A stretch of DNA of 64,000 bases from Nocardia amikacinitolerans NBRC 108937 (GTDB lineage: Bacteria; Actinomycetota; Actinomycetes; Mycobacteriales; Mycobacteriaceae), in the NCBI RefSeq assembly GCF_001612615.1, contig NZ_BDAU01000083.1, positions 145,328-209,327 of the forward strand. The letters are read 5' to 3'. The translations under genes and the position numbers were made by a program. Below are positions 1-9,968 of the stretch, piece after piece. Within the stretch, counting starts at the first letter, position 1. Each line of letters begins with the position of its first letter. The notes beneath the pieces were generated by a model. That model was not told where the DNA came from, made no database searches, and worked only from the letters and a program-made list of their open reading frames with translations.

Positions 1-1
1 G

Positions 2-1126
2 AACCGGCAGCGTCGCGAGGTCGAGACCTTGCGCGCCCGGGAGGACGCCGAGATCCTGCGGGTGCAAGCCGAGGAGCGGCTCAAGGCTCGGACCGCGTTC
101 CTGCGGACCGAGGAAGCGCTCGGTATCCAGGAACAGAACAAGGACCGTGAGATCGCGGTCGCGGAGAAGAACCGCGAGCGAGTCATCGCCATCGAATCCG
201 AACGAATCGAGAAGGATCGGCTGCTCGAAGTCACCGACCGTGATCGTGCGGTCTCACTGGCCCAGATCGCCAACGAGCGCGAACTCGAGACCGAACGCCG
301 CACGGTGTCGGAGGTGGTGCGCGAGCGGGTCGCGGTCGACAAGACCGTCGCCGAACAGGAGGAGCGGATCAACCGCCTGCGCGCGGTGGAGGCTGCCGAG
401 CGCGAACGCCAAGCCATCGTCATCCGCGCCGAGGCCGACGCCCAAGAGCATCTGGTCAAGGACATCAAAGCCGCGGAGGCGGCCGAGGCGGCGGCGAGAT
501 TCAAGGCCAAGGAGACCCTGACGCTGGCCGAGGCCGAGCAGCAGGCCGCCGAGTTGCAGGCGCGGGCCAAGATCCGGCTCGCCGAGGCGTCCCAGGCCGA
601 GTCAGCCGCCTACGGTCTCGGGCAGGCGCAGGTCCGCGAGCGCGAGGCGGACGCGATCGAAAAGGTGGGTCGTGCCGAGGCCGCCGCGCTGCGGGAGCGG
701 AACCTGGCCGAGGCCGAGGGGCTGCGCGAGAAGCTCAAGGGCGAGGCCGAAGGCCTCGAGGACAAGGCCGCGGCGATGGCGGCGCTCGACGACGCGACTC
801 GCGAGCACGAGGAATACCGGCTGCGGTTGGAACTCGAGAAGGAGGTCGAACTGGCCAAGGTGCATGCGCATCGGGAGGTCGCCGCAGCGCAGGCCAAGGT
901 GCTGGCAACGGGTCTCGAGCAGGCCAATATCGACATCGTCGGCGGCGAGTCGGTGTTCCTGGACCGGCTCGTGGGTTCGATCGGTCTCGGCAAGGGCCTG
1001 GATCGGCTGCTGCACACCGACACCGGTGCCGCGGCAAGCGCGGTCGTCGGCTCGCTGCTTGCCCGCAACGGCTCCGACCCAGCGGCGTCGAGCGACAGTG
1101 CCTCCGACGTCAGCTTCGCGAAATGA
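2..1126 (+). CDS. Flotillin/SPFH-family protein, C-terminal part (cut by window edge)
   Basis: The reading frame is open from the first bases, so the true start and the expected N-terminal membrane hairpin and SPFH (band 7) domain lie upstream. What is visible is about 374 residues of Ala/Glu/Arg-rich coiled coil with dense EA, EAE and ERE repeats, then a short C-terminus with a Gly/Leu-rich segment. This is the layout of the flotillin (YqiK-like) stalk. Flotillins form oligomers at ordered membrane patches. The TGA overlaps the next ATG (ATGA), so the following giant ATPase is translationally coupled and probably works with it. The family call rests on the coiled coil and the neighbour, because the diagnostic domain is not in the window. 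Confidence 0.72.
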   Translation, partial: NRQRREVETLRAREDAEILRVQAEERLKARTAFLRTEEALGIQEQNKDREIAVAEKNRERVIAIESERIEKDRLLEVTDRDRAVSLAQIANERELETERRTVSEVVRERVAVDKTVAEQEERINRLRAVEAAERERQAIVIRAEADAQEHLVKDIKAAEAAEAAARFKAKETLTLAEAEQQAAELQARAKIRLAEASQAESAAYGLGQAQVREREADAIEKVGRAEAAALRERNLAEAEGLREKLKGEAEGLEDKAAAMAALDDATREHEEYRLRLELEKEVELAKVHAHREVAAAQAKVLATGLEQANIDIVGGESVFLDRLVGSIGLGKGLDRLLHTDTGAAASAVVGSLLARNGSDPAASSDSASDVSFAK

Positions 1127-4100
1127 GCGACGACCTGCCGCGGCAGCTGGACGCGGACGCCGGGGTGGCGACATCCGCCCCGGCCGCCGCCCTGGACGGC
1201 GGCACGTACGAGGTGCTGCGGGCCCGGCTGCGCGAGCAGTCGGGCGAATTGGCGCGGCGCTGTACACAGCTCAACGACCGCCGTATCGCGGAGTTCGGCG
1301 GTATCGAGATGACGCTGCTGGGCACCGAGCGGATCCGCACCGAGCACAACTGCGTGCCACGCGACATCGTGGCACTGCCGGACGGGCGAATGGTCTTCGG
1401 CTACAACGTGTTCATCGGGTCGAAGCCACATACCGAGGTCGGCGACGTGTTCGCCGTCCATCGGTTCCGCCGGGACGGGACCTGGTTCGGTTTCGAGGAA
1501 GTCGACCCCGCGGGATTGTTCGATGACGCGCGATTCCACCGCGACTTCGCCGAACTGTATCGGTACTACAGCCAGACGCGCCTACTCCAGCTGCGCAGGA
1601 CCGAGGGCCGGATGCTGGCCGTCTTCCAGACCGGTCAGCGCACCGACGACATCAAAGTCCTGCGCTGGCGCACCGAGAATCCCGACTCGGTGCGCTACCT
1701 CGACAACCGCGGTGAACGCGACCACGTGTTTCCCGCCGCCCACGAATTCACCTGGACCGAGACCACCCGCGCGGACCAGGTACCCGGCAGGCATCCGCAC
1801 CTGTCGATCCTGAACGAGGTGTTCGTCGAGACGCTCGGCGGCACCCTCACCATCAAGGTCGAGAACGACACCGAGACAGGATCGGGCATCTACAGCGAGC
1901 CGGTGGCGGAACCGCTGCAGAGTCTGGCCGACGCCGACGTGCACTACGCGAGGGTCGGTGTGCTGATCCTGCTACGCATTCGCCCTTACAACGAAATCAA
2001 CTGGCGCTACCTGGTTTTCAATACGCGAACCAGGGGCGTGCTGCGGCTCGATGGCATCGGGTTGTCGTGCCGGTTGTTGCCCGACGAGCAGGGCATCATC
2101 TTTCCCGGCGGCTACTACCTCGATACCGGTGTGCACAAGACCTTCGACACCGCGGTCACCGACCTGGAGTACGAGCGCACCGTGCGCGCCGCCAGCGGTG
2201 AGGATGTGCTGTATGTATTCCATGCCAGGGCCGAGGGCCGGACTCTGCTGCTGCCCTACAACGTGATCGCCAAGCGGGTTTCCACTCCGATCACCTGCCA
2301 CGGATATTCGTTGTTCAATGACGGCACCATGGTGGTCTTCCGCGCACTGTCGGACGAACCGGCCCGAGTGCATCCCATGCAGCTGTGGCAGACGCCGTTC
2401 GTCTCCGATGTGCACGCCGCGCGGCAGCCGGTGGGAGCCGGGGCGCTGGCGCGAATCGGCAACGCCGAGCTGGTACGCGGCATCTCCGAGTGCTTGTCGG
2501 TGGCACGCATGGCCGACGACATGGCGCCGGCCACGGCGGTCTTCGAGGCGATGATCGCGGCGTGCGTCCGCGTCGCCGATCACTACCCTTGGCTGGCCGA
2601 CCCGGACCTCGGCGCTGTCGCCGGACCGCTCGCCGCGCTGCGCGCCACCGCCGAGCAGGTGCTCGACGAGTTCGAGAAGGTCACCGCACGGACCGAACAG
2701 GCCGCCGCCGCGGTCGCGGCGGCCGCCGACCAAATCGCCGACCTGGTGCGAACCGTCGACACGGCCGCACACACCACCGCAGAAGGCTGGGTCGGGCAGC
2801 TCACCGAGCTACATCGAGCCCACGGGCGGCTGGCAACCCTGCGTGAGCTGCGCTACGTCGACACGACCCGCCTCGATGAACTGACCGCGACGGTATCGGC
2901 CGCGCTCGTCGGCGCCGGGCATCGCGCGATCGAAGCGCTCAGCGATGCGAAGGCATTCGATGAGCTCCAGCGTGAAATCGCCGCCGAGACCGAGCGTGCG
3001 GAGACGATCGCGACGTCCGCCGAAGCCGAGCCGATCCGGCGGTGGCTCACCGAACGGGCCGACGCGCTGCGGACGGTCATCGACGTGGTCTCGGGCCTGC
3101 GCATCGCCGACGCGACCGTCCGTACCGGGATTCTGGAAAGCCTCGGTACCGCACTCGCCGGCATCAACCGGGTTCGCGCCACGCTCCAGGCCCGCCGCGC
3201 TGATCTCGCCACAGTGGAAGGACGCGCGGAATTCGCCGCCGAGTTCGCGTTGTTCGGGCAAGCGGTAACGGGCGCGCTGGCAATATCCGACACGCCCGAT
3301 GCCTGTGACGATCAGGTGGCGAAGCTCCTGCTGACCGTGGAGAACCTGGAAGCCAGGTTCGGAGAGCTGGACGATTTCGCGGTGCGACTCGCGGCCGAGC
3401 GCGAAGACATCCACGAAGCGTTCGCGGCACGCAAGCAAGCTCTGGTCGACGAGCGGTCGCAGCGGGCCGGGCGCCTGACCGAGTCGGCGCAACGGCTGCT
3501 GCGCAGCATCGAACGCCGGTGCGCCACACTGACATCGACCGATGAGGTGAACGCCTACTTCGCCGCGGACCCGATGCCTGCCCGGCTCCGCGAGGTCGTC
3601 GCCGAACTGCGCGCCATCGATGAGGTCGTACGTGCCGAGGAGTTCGACGGACGCGTCAGCACGGTGCGCCAGGAGGCAGTTCGAGCGCTGCGTGACAGGC
3701 AGGACCTCTACACCGACGGCGGCGAGACGATCCGACTGGGTCGGCACCGTTTCACGGTCGACTCCCAGCCGATGGATGTGGCGCTGGTGCCGCACGCCGA
3801 TTCGGTCGTGTACTCCATCACCGGCACCGACTATCGCGCACCGGTCCGTGACAGCGACTTCGCCGACACCGCACCTTTCTGGTCGCAGCTGCTCGTCTCC
3901 GAGACCGAGCAACTCTACCGTTCGGAATATCTCGCGACCACCCTGCTGGCCGAAGCGGAAGCCGACGGCAGCCTCGAGTCACTGCACGCCGCTGCCGACG
4001 ACGGTGAACTGCCCGCCCTCGTGCGCCGTGCGGCCGAACACCGCTATGACGAGGGTTACCAACTCGGCGTGCACGATCACGACGCAACCGTGATCCTGTC

Positions 4101-6156
4101 CGCCCTGCTGCGGCTGCGCGCCGGGGCAGGCTTGCTGCGCTACCGTCCCGCCGATCGCGCCGCCGCTCAATTGTGGTGGCGATTCGGCGGAGTGGACTGG
4201 GGGGCGCACGACACCGCGACCCGTACTCGGTGGACGACCCGCATCACCTCGATGGCGACGGCCAGAACCCTGTTCGCGAATGCCGCGGCACTCACCCGGG
4301 TGCGCGCGGACCTCGCCGCGGCGATCGCGGAATTCGCGGGTCGGCTCGAACTCGCCGATGTCGATCCGCAGCAGGCGGGCGCGTATCTGTTCGAGGAACT
4401 CGCCACCGCGCCGCCGGGTTTCGTCACCGCTCGCGCCGCGCGAATACTCCTTGATCGTTTCCACCGTCATCTGGCGGGTGCGCACGCCACCGCCAGGGTG
4501 GACTACGAGCGGGATCTGCTGGCCTCGGACGCCGATCTGCCACTGCGCTTTCAGCTCGTCACGACGTGGTTGACCGCGTTCGACGACCACGCGGGCAACG
4601 ATGCCGAGACCACCACGCACCTGCCGGAGGCGGTCGCGATCGAACTGTGCGGCTCCGAGGTGATCCGACACGAGAGCGCGGCAGAACTCACCGCGACCGT
4701 ACCCGGGCTGCTCGGCGACCACCCGCGAATCACGCACCGCACGATGAGTTTCCGCATCGATGACCTGACCGCGCGCGCCTACAGCTTCCGCACCGAACGC
4801 GTCCCCGGCTTCCGCGCCTATCTGCGCCGTCGCAACGAGTTGGTCACCGAGGAACGACACCGTCTGCGCCTGCACGAGTATCGACCGACCGTGCCGAGTG
4901 GATTCGTGCGCAACCGCCTCATCGACGAGGTATATCTGCCATTGATCGGCGACAATCTCGGTAAACAGCTCGGCGTGACCGGCGATGGCGAGCGCGTCGA
5001 CCAGTCCGGGCTGCTGCTGCTGATCTCTCCACCCGGGTACGGAAAGACCAGCCTCATCGAGTACGTGGCCGCGCGCCTCGGGATGATCTTCGTCAAGGTC
5101 AACGGTCCGTCCCTCGGACATGCGGTGCGCTCGGTCGATCCCGCGGCGGCACCGAACGCCACCGCGCGCCAAGAGGTGGAGAAGATCAACTTCGCGTTGG
5201 AACTCGGTAACAACGTGCTGCTCTACCTCGACGACATCCAGCACACCTCCCCCGAACTGCTCCAGAAGTTCATCACGCTGTGCGACGGTCAGCGCCGCAT
5301 GGAAGGTGTGTGGGACGGCCGCTCCCGCACCTACGACCTGCGCGGCAAGCGCTTCGCGGTCTGCATGTCCGGCAACCCCTACACCGAGCAAGGCACGCGC
5401 TTCCGCATCCCCGACATGCTCGCCAACCGCGCCGACGTGTGGAACCTCGGTGACGTGCTGTCCGGGCGGGAGGATCTGTTCGCCCTCAGCTACCTCGAGA
5501 ACGCGCTCACCGCCAATCCCGTTCTCGCACCACTGTCCGCACGCGACCGCGGCGACCTCGAACTACTCCTGCGCATCGCACGCGGCGACGACACCGCGCG
5601 CACCGACCAGCTCATCTACCCGTACACACCCACCGAACTGTCCGACATCACCTCGGTGTTGCGCAAGATGCTGCGGGTCCAGGAAGTTGTGCTGGACGCC
5701 AACCGCGCCTATATCGCCTCCGCCGCGACCGCCGACGCCGCACGCACCAAGCCCCCGTTCCGGCTCCAAGGCTCCTATCGCGACATGAACGCCCTCGCCG
5801 CACGCATCGTGCCCGTCATGAACGACGACGAACTGGAAGCCCTCATCGACGACCACTACACCGGCGAAGCGCAAGCCCTCGCCGCCGACGCGGAAGCCAA
5901 TCTGCTCCAGCTGGCAGAATTGCGGGGCCGCTCGTCCCCCGCCCAGGCCACCCGATGGGACGAGGTCAAAGCCGCCTACCTGCGCGAACGAGCCCTCGGC
6001 GGCGACGCCGACGACCCGATGGTTCGCGCCGTCGGCGGACTCGGCCTACTGGCCGACCGCATCGGAGCCATCGAAGCCGCCATCCGCGCCTTCGCAGCCG
6101 GCGCAAGCACAGGGCCCCACACCGCACAGTCCAACTCGCGGCACAACGGTAGGTGA
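1123..6156 (+). CDS. Giant AAA ATPase of the 'DNA repair ATPase' (DUF3686-like) type
   Basis: This 1677-residue protein has three visible parts. A beta-rich N-terminal region of about 460 residues resembles what databases call DUF3686, a name recalled from memory. A long Ala/Glu/Arg-rich helical and probable coiled-coil middle runs from about 460 to 900. A C-terminal AAA module follows, with Walker A PPGYGKTS near residue 1303 and Walker B VLLYLDDIQ near 1365, then sensor-like text (CMSGNPYTEQG). No signal peptide or membrane segment is seen. The start ATG overlaps the upstream flotillin stop by 4 bases. Despite the database label, a role in DNA repair is not shown by anything in the sequence. 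Pairing with a membrane-scaffold protein suggests an envelope-linked remodelling ATPase, which is inference. Confidence 0.75.
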   Translation: MSDDLPRQLDADAGVATSAPAAALDGGTYEVLRARLREQSGELARRCTQLNDRRIAEFGGIEMTLLGTERIRTEHNCVPRDIVALPDGRMVFGYNVFIGSKPHTEVGDVFAVHRFRRDGTWFGFEEVDPAGLFDDARFHRDFAELYRYYSQTRLLQLRRTEGRMLAVFQTGQRTDDIKVLRWRTENPDSVRYLDNRGERDHVFPAAHEFTWTETTRADQVPGRHPHLSILNEVFVETLGGTLTIKVENDTETGSGIYSEPVAEPLQSLADADVHYARVGVLILLRIRPYNEINWRYLVFNTRTRGVLRLDGIGLSCRLLPDEQGIIFPGGYYLDTGVHKTFDTAVTDLEYERTVRAASGEDVLYVFHARAEGRTLLLPYNVIAKRVSTPITCHGYSLFNDGTMVVFRALSDEPARVHPMQLWQTPFVSDVHAARQPVGAGALARIGNAELVRGISECLSVARMADDMAPATAVFEAMIAACVRVADHYPWLADPDLGAVAGPLAALRATAEQVLDEFEKVTARTEQAAAAVAAAADQIADLVRTVDTAAHTTAEGWVGQLTELHRAHGRLATLRELRYVDTTRLDELTATVSAALVGAGHRAIEALSDAKAFDELQREIAAETERAETIATSAEAEPIRRWLTERADALRTVIDVVSGLRIADATVRTGILESLGTALAGINRVRATLQARRADLATVEGRAEFAAEFALFGQAVTGALAISDTPDACDDQVAKLLLTVENLEARFGELDDFAVRLAAEREDIHEAFAARKQALVDERSQRAGRLTESAQRLLRSIERRCATLTSTDEVNAYFAADPMPARLREVVAELRAIDEVVRAEEFDGRVSTVRQEAVRALRDRQDLYTDGGETIRLGRHRFTVDSQPMDVALVPHADSVVYSITGTDYRAPVRDSDFADTAPFWSQLLVSETEQLYRSEYLATTLLAEAEADGSLESLHAAADDGELPALVRRAAEHRYDEGYQLGVHDHDATVILSALLRLRAGAGLLRYRPADRAAAQLWWRFGGVDWGAHDTATRTRWTTRITSMATARTLFANAAALTRVRADLAAAIAEFAGRLELADVDPQQAGAYLFEELATAPPGFVTARAARILLDRFHRHLAGAHATARVDYERDLLASDADLPLRFQLVTTWLTAFDDHAGNDAETTTHLPEAVAIELCGSEVIRHESAAELTATVPGLLGDHPRITHRTMSFRIDDLTARAYSFRTERVPGFRAYLRRRNELVTEERHRLRLHEYRPTVPSGFVRNRLIDEVYLPLIGDNLGKQLGVTGDGERVDQSGLLLLISPPGYGKTSLIEYVAARLGMIFVKVNGPSLGHAVRSVDPAAAPNATARQEVEKINFALELGNNVLLYLDDIQHTSPELLQKFITLCDGQRRMEGVWDGRSRTYDLRGKRFAVCMSGNPYTEQGTRFRIPDMLANRADVWNLGDVLSGREDLFALSYLENALTANPVLAPLSARDRGDLELLLRIARGDDTARTDQLIYPYTPTELSDITSVLRKMLRVQEVVLDANRAYIASAATADAARTKPPFRLQGSYRDMNALAARIVPVMNDDELEALIDDHYTGEAQALAADAEANLLQLAELRGRSSPAQATRWDEVKAAYLRERALGGDADDPMVRAVGGLGLLADRIGAIEAAIRAFAAGASTGPHTAQSNSRHNGR

Positions 6157-6177
6157 GATCTGGAACGACGCCGGCGG

Positions 6178-7719
6178 CTATACGGTGGCCCGTTCGCGAT
6201 CCTTGCCGGTGGGTTCGTAAGTCTCCCAGAACGTCGCGCCGGTGATGCCGACCGCGAGCGGATCGAAGACCGGATCCAGGCCCGCCTTGCGCTGGCGTTC
6301 GTAGTCACGCAGTGCCCGGTAGGCGGGCTGTTGCACGACGAGGATGCCGATGATGTTGAGCCAGGCCATCAACCCGACGCCGATGTCGCCCAGTGTCCAC
6401 GCCTCCGTCGCGGTCGACACCGCACCGACGGCCACCGAGACGAGGATCAGAGCCTGCAGCAGCAGCGTCGTGTTCGATCCGATCGTGCCGCGAATGAACG
6501 GCACCGGGACCGGCGCGAACTTTCCGAGCAGGAACCGCAGGTTGGTTTCGGCCATGTAGTAGTAGGCGATGATCGTGGTCAGGCAGAAGAAGGCCAGCGA
6601 TATCGCGATGAACGTGGATCCGACGCCGTTCCACAGCGTGTCGAAACCGGCCTGCGCGAAAGCCGGTCCGACCGCGGTGTCCGCGGGCAGCGCGCCGCCG
6701 TCGCGCAAGACAGCGCCGGTCGCGGTCTCTCCTTCGAACACCCGGTACGCGCCGGTCGACAGGATGAGGAACCCGGTCGCGGTGCAGACGAACAGCGTGT
6801 CGACGTAGACCGCGAAGGCCTGCACCAGACCCTGCTTGGCCGGATGCGAGACCTCCGCGGCCGCGGCGGCGTGCGGTCCGGTTCCCTGTCCGGCTTCATT
6901 GGAGTAGACCCCGCGCTTGACGCCCCACATCACCGCCGCACCGATGATCGCGCCGAACACCGAATCCATGCCGAACGCGCTGGCGAACACCAATTCGATC
7001 ATGCCCGGCACTGCGTCGGCGTTGGCGATGACGATGACCAGCGCCACCGCGATGTAGACCACCGCCATGAACGGCACCACGACGGTGGCGAACGCGGCGA
7101 TGCGCTTGACGCCGCCGATGATGACGAACGCCAGCACGATGACCGTCCCGACGGCCACCGCCCATTCCGAGAAACCCCATGCTTCGGTCATGGCCGAAGC
7201 CATCGAGTTCGACTGCACGCTGGGCAGCAGCAACCCGCAGGCGAGCACCGTGACCGCCGCGAACACGAAGCCGTAGATCTTGAACGCCGGCGCCATCTTG
7301 GTGTGCGCCATCGCCTGGCTGAAGTAATACGCGGGGCCGCCACGGTACTCGCCGGTCAGGCGGTCACGCGTCTTGTAGATCTGGCCGAGAGTGCACTCGA
7401 CGAACGAGGTCGAAGCCCCCAGGAACGCCACCGCCCACATCCAGAACAGCGCCCCCGGCCCGCCGAAAGCGATCGCGGTGGCCACGCCTGCGATGTTGCC
7501 GGTGCCGATCCGGCCCGACAACGACATGGCCAGCGCCTGGAACGACGACACTCCAGCAGACGACTTCTCCCCGTGGATCAACAGCCTGATCATGTCCGGA
7601 ACCTGCCTGACCTGGACGAACCGTGACCTGACGGAGAAGTACACCCCTGCGGCCAGGCACAGGTAGACCAGACTGTTGCTCCAGATATAGCCGTTCACTG
7701 TGTTGAGGAAATCGGTCAA
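6178..7719 (-). CDS. Sodium:alanine symporter family (AGCS) protein
   Basis: A 513-residue polytopic transporter. The N-terminus (TDFLNTVNGYIWSNSLVYL) and the segment GTGNIAGVATAIAFGGPGA match the AGCS family, which couples uptake of alanine or glycine to Na+ at the plasma membrane. About 10-11 hydrophobic segments are visible, and the length is normal for the family. The start chosen is TTG at 7719, ten bases after GGGAG; this gives the family's usual N-terminus. An upstream in-frame start at 7767 would add a non-hydrophobic stretch not seen in relatives. It converges with the giant ATPase gene with only 21 bases between the stops. Confidence 0.87.
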   Translation of the reverse strand: MTDFLNTVNGYIWSNSLVYLCLAAGVYFSVRSRFVQVRQVPDMIRLLIHGEKSSAGVSSFQALAMSLSGRIGTGNIAGVATAIAFGGPGALFWMWAVAFLGASTSFVECTLGQIYKTRDRLTGEYRGGPAYYFSQAMAHTKMAPAFKIYGFVFAAVTVLACGLLLPSVQSNSMASAMTEAWGFSEWAVAVGTVIVLAFVIIGGVKRIAAFATVVVPFMAVVYIAVALVIVIANADAVPGMIELVFASAFGMDSVFGAIIGAAVMWGVKRGVYSNEAGQGTGPHAAAAAEVSHPAKQGLVQAFAVYVDTLFVCTATGFLILSTGAYRVFEGETATGAVLRDGGALPADTAVGPAFAQAGFDTLWNGVGSTFIAISLAFFCLTTIIAYYYMAETNLRFLLGKFAPVPVPFIRGTIGSNTTLLLQALILVSVAVGAVSTATEAWTLGDIGVGLMAWLNIIGILVVQQPAYRALRDYERQRKAGLDPVFDPLAVGITGATFWETYEPTGKDRERATV

Positions 7720-8001
7720 GACAAGGCGCTCCCATCGAAACGAAGATCTCGTTCCGAATACTCGCATGATGTGATGACCCGATATTTCGAAATGGTGACA
7801 TCGGTGTTAGACGTCCAGCGGGCAGACGCAGCGCAGCAGCTGCGTTGTGTCAGTGGCCTGGTCGCCGGTTGCCGAGGTCGGGCCGATGCCGTCCGGCGTG
7901 CAGATCGGCATTCGGAGTGCGTGCGTGTGAACCGGGGCGGGGGCTCACACGTACCTCGTAGGGTGGGGCGTACAGGTGCGCGCCGTTGCGGAGGTTGCGG
8001 T

Positions 8002-8514
8002 ATGCGGGTGAGCAGGATGACCGTGGATCTGTCCGGGTATCCGGATCTGGTCGTCGTCTACCTCGGGATGCGGGTGCGGCGGCCGAGGGGGATGCTGCGG
8101 TTGCTGGGGTTGGGGCCGAAGCTGTATCGGTCGCATCGGGACCGGCCGGACGGGCTGCTGCTGCACGAGGACGTTGTGTGGGGGTTGTTTCCGCCGCACT
8201 GGGGTGCGCGGCAGTACTGGCGCGATCTGGACAGCCTCGAACAGTGGACGCGGTCGGAGCCGCACCGGGAATGGTGGGCGCGATTCCTGAAGGACTCGGG
8301 CGGGACGGGGTTCTGGCACGAGGCCTACTTCGCGCGCGGCGGCATCGACGCGATGTACGACGACATGGCGCCGGCGACGGGGATGGCTCGGTTCGCACCG
8401 GTGATCGCCTCCCGTGGGCCGATGTTCTCCACGCGCGGGCGGGTGCACGGCGAAAAGTCGAAAGTTGCGCCGGTGGTCTCCGAAAGTTCTTATTACCGAA
8501 ACGAATCCGAGTGA
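8002..8514 (+). CDS. DUF4188-family protein
   Basis: A 170-residue soluble protein. The conserved pattern is an early VVYLGMRVRRPRG strand, LLHEDVVWG, QYWRDLDSLEQWTR, then FWHEAYFARGG and a C-terminal MAPATG segment. This is the pattern of DUF4188, a ferredoxin-like-fold family sometimes listed near phenylacetaldoxime dehydratase and monooxygenases. The biochemical role is unknown. GGAGG lies seven bases before the ATG, which decides the start over in-frame upstream codons. The C-terminus after the domain (about 25 residues, Lys/Ser-rich) is not conserved as far as I can tell. It diverges from the symporter gene across 282 bases that hold no other gene. Confidence 0.7.
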   Translation: MRVSRMTVDLSGYPDLVVVYLGMRVRRPRGMLRLLGLGPKLYRSHRDRPDGLLLHEDVVWGLFPPHWGARQYWRDLDSLEQWTRSEPHREWWARFLKDSGGTGFWHEAYFARGGIDAMYDDMAPATGMARFAPVIASRGPMFSTRGRVHGEKSKVAPVVSESSYYRNESE

Positions 8515-8729
8515 GTGAGCGCACAACGCCGCGACGGCAGGTCGATGATTGAAGATCGAAGCGGCTGGGTAAGTTCACCGATAAGCCCGGCGCTCGATCG
8601 TGACACGCATCGAGAATCCGCCTGAATACCCGGGTGAGCTTTGTGTACGGCACGCGACACCGAGATGAATATGTGTCTGCGCACCTGTGATTCGATCTTG
8701 CGCGCCTTCAGGTCCGCGACCGGCCGAAT

Positions 8730-8735
8730 TACCGT
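8730..8735 (+). promoter_or_regulatory. Leaderless -10 element for the tyrosine phosphatase gene
   Basis: TACCGT fits the actinobacterial TANNNT -10 and is followed by six bases and then the ATG at 8742. There is no Shine-Dalgarno sequence. The transcript probably starts at the A of the start codon. Confidence 0.5.
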
Positions 8736-8741
8736 ATTCCC

Positions 8742-9362
8742 ATGCACGTCCTGTTCGTCTGCAACGGCAATGTCTGTCGTTCGGTCATCGCCGAACGGCT
8801 CACCCGCGCTCTCGCCGTCGAACACGACCTCGCCGGTCTCACCGCGGAAAGCGCGGGCACCCGCGCGCTGGTCGGATTCCCCATCGAACCGCTCACCGCA
8901 CAAACCATTTCCGGTCTCGGCGCGAATCCCGACGGCTTCCGCGCACGCAAACTCAAGCCGGAAATGATCGACCGCGCCGATCTCGTGCTCGCGATGACCG
9001 AACAAATCCGCGACCAAGCCGCCGACATGGCATTCGGTGCTGCCGCACGAACTTTCACGCTGCTGGAAGCGCACCGAATCGCCAAGGTCACCGGCGCGCG
9101 CACGGTCGCCGACATGAATTTGGCCCGCAACGACCTGTCCCTGGTCGGCAGGGAGAACATCGCCGACCCGGTCGGCCTCTCCGAAGCCGCGTACTGCGAA
9201 GTCGGCGACCGCATCGCCGAAGCGCTGGTCCCGCTGATGCTCGTGCTCGCCCCGCACGAACAAGCCAGGCCCGAAGACGACGACCGCACCGGACTAGTGC
9301 TGCAACCGGGCGCCGCGCCCGCGCCGCTCTCGGCTTTCTTGGCGGCACAGCGCATCCGGTGA
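8742..9362 (+). CDS. Low-molecular-weight protein-tyrosine-phosphatase-like protein
   Basis: A 206-residue protein with the family's phosphate loop at the extreme N-terminus. VCNGNVCRS supplies the CX5R motif, with nucleophile Cys7 and Arg13. The general-acid Asp is expected in IADPVG near residue 142. The family (LMW-PTP and Wzb type) dephosphorylates tyrosine, often in envelope polysaccharide control; arsenate-reductase relatives share the fold. The protein is about 40 residues longer than a typical LMW-PTP, with extra sequence between the core and the DP motif and a Pro/Ala-rich tail. It looks monocistronic, with a putative leaderless promoter directly before the ATG and no kinase gene next to it. 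Confidence 0.8.
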   Translation: MHVLFVCNGNVCRSVIAERLTRALAVEHDLAGLTAESAGTRALVGFPIEPLTAQTISGLGANPDGFRARKLKPEMIDRADLVLAMTEQIRDQAADMAFGAAARTFTLLEAHRIAKVTGARTVADMNLARNDLSLVGRENIADPVGLSEAAYCEVGDRIAEALVPLMLVLAPHEQARPEDDDRTGLVLQPGAAPAPLSAFLAAQRIR

Positions 9363-9557
9363 CGCACCGAGTCCGGCTGACACAGCCCATTCGGTGACGC
9401 AACGCAATCCGTCGCCGTCACACCACCGATGAACGTCACGAAATCAGCACGCGCGGGTGAAATCACACCCGGCTGTGTCACGCACGCCCACCGAGGCACT
9501 ACACTCCCCGCGGACAGCATCCGCCGTTGATGGTTCGACACACGACAGGAACCAAAC

Positions 9558-9968
9558 ATGCCGAAACGCATCTCGGATGTTTCGCTTCATGTTTATGTCA
9601 CACCGGAAACGCTCGAACAGGTTGTCGAAACGGTGCGCGCGGTGGTGGACGACCACCTGCACGACCGCGACGTCTTCGCCTGGCGTTTCACCTTGCCCGT
9701 CGACACCGACCACCCCGCCCACGTGATGCTCGAAACCCAATGGCGCGGAGGTCATCCCGGCAGCGAACCGGAGACGCGCCGCACCTACGAGATCGCACTC
9801 AGCCTGGTCGGCGCACCGCGCGACCTGACCGCCCCGAGCCTGGCCGCGCTGGAACGGCGGCTGATGATCGAAACATCCTGCGGCACCGCCGATCCCGATG
9901 TGCCGCGCACGATAAGCACGCAGCGCAGGGACAGCTTCGATTTCGAGACGGAGCGGGAAATCCTCTAG
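9558..9968 (+). CDS. Conserved-looking hypothetical protein, 136 residues
   Basis: I do not recognise this family. The protein is soluble and acidic, with a predicted alternating beta/alpha N-terminal half (SLHVYVTPETLEQVVETV) and a C-terminal ERRLMIET helix, and no signal peptide or cysteine cluster. The start ATG follows AGGAA at about six bases. Third-position GC is as high as in neighbouring genes, which supports real coding. Its TAG stop lies inside the first unit of a 24-bp tandem repeat. It stands alone between the phosphatase gene and convergent tesB. Confidence 0.55.
   Translation: MPKRISDVSLHVYVTPETLEQVVETVRAVVDDHLHDRDVFAWRFTLPVDTDHPAHVMLETQWRGGHPGSEPETRRTYEIALSLVGAPRDLTAPSLAALERRLMIETSCGTADPDVPRTISTQRRDSFDFETEREIL

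Noticed and set aside
3979..5391. A 470-residue open frame on the minus strand inside the giant ATPase gene
   Set aside because: It is a high-GC shadow: no ribosome site, no recognisable domain, and the plus-strand frame has intact Walker motifs.
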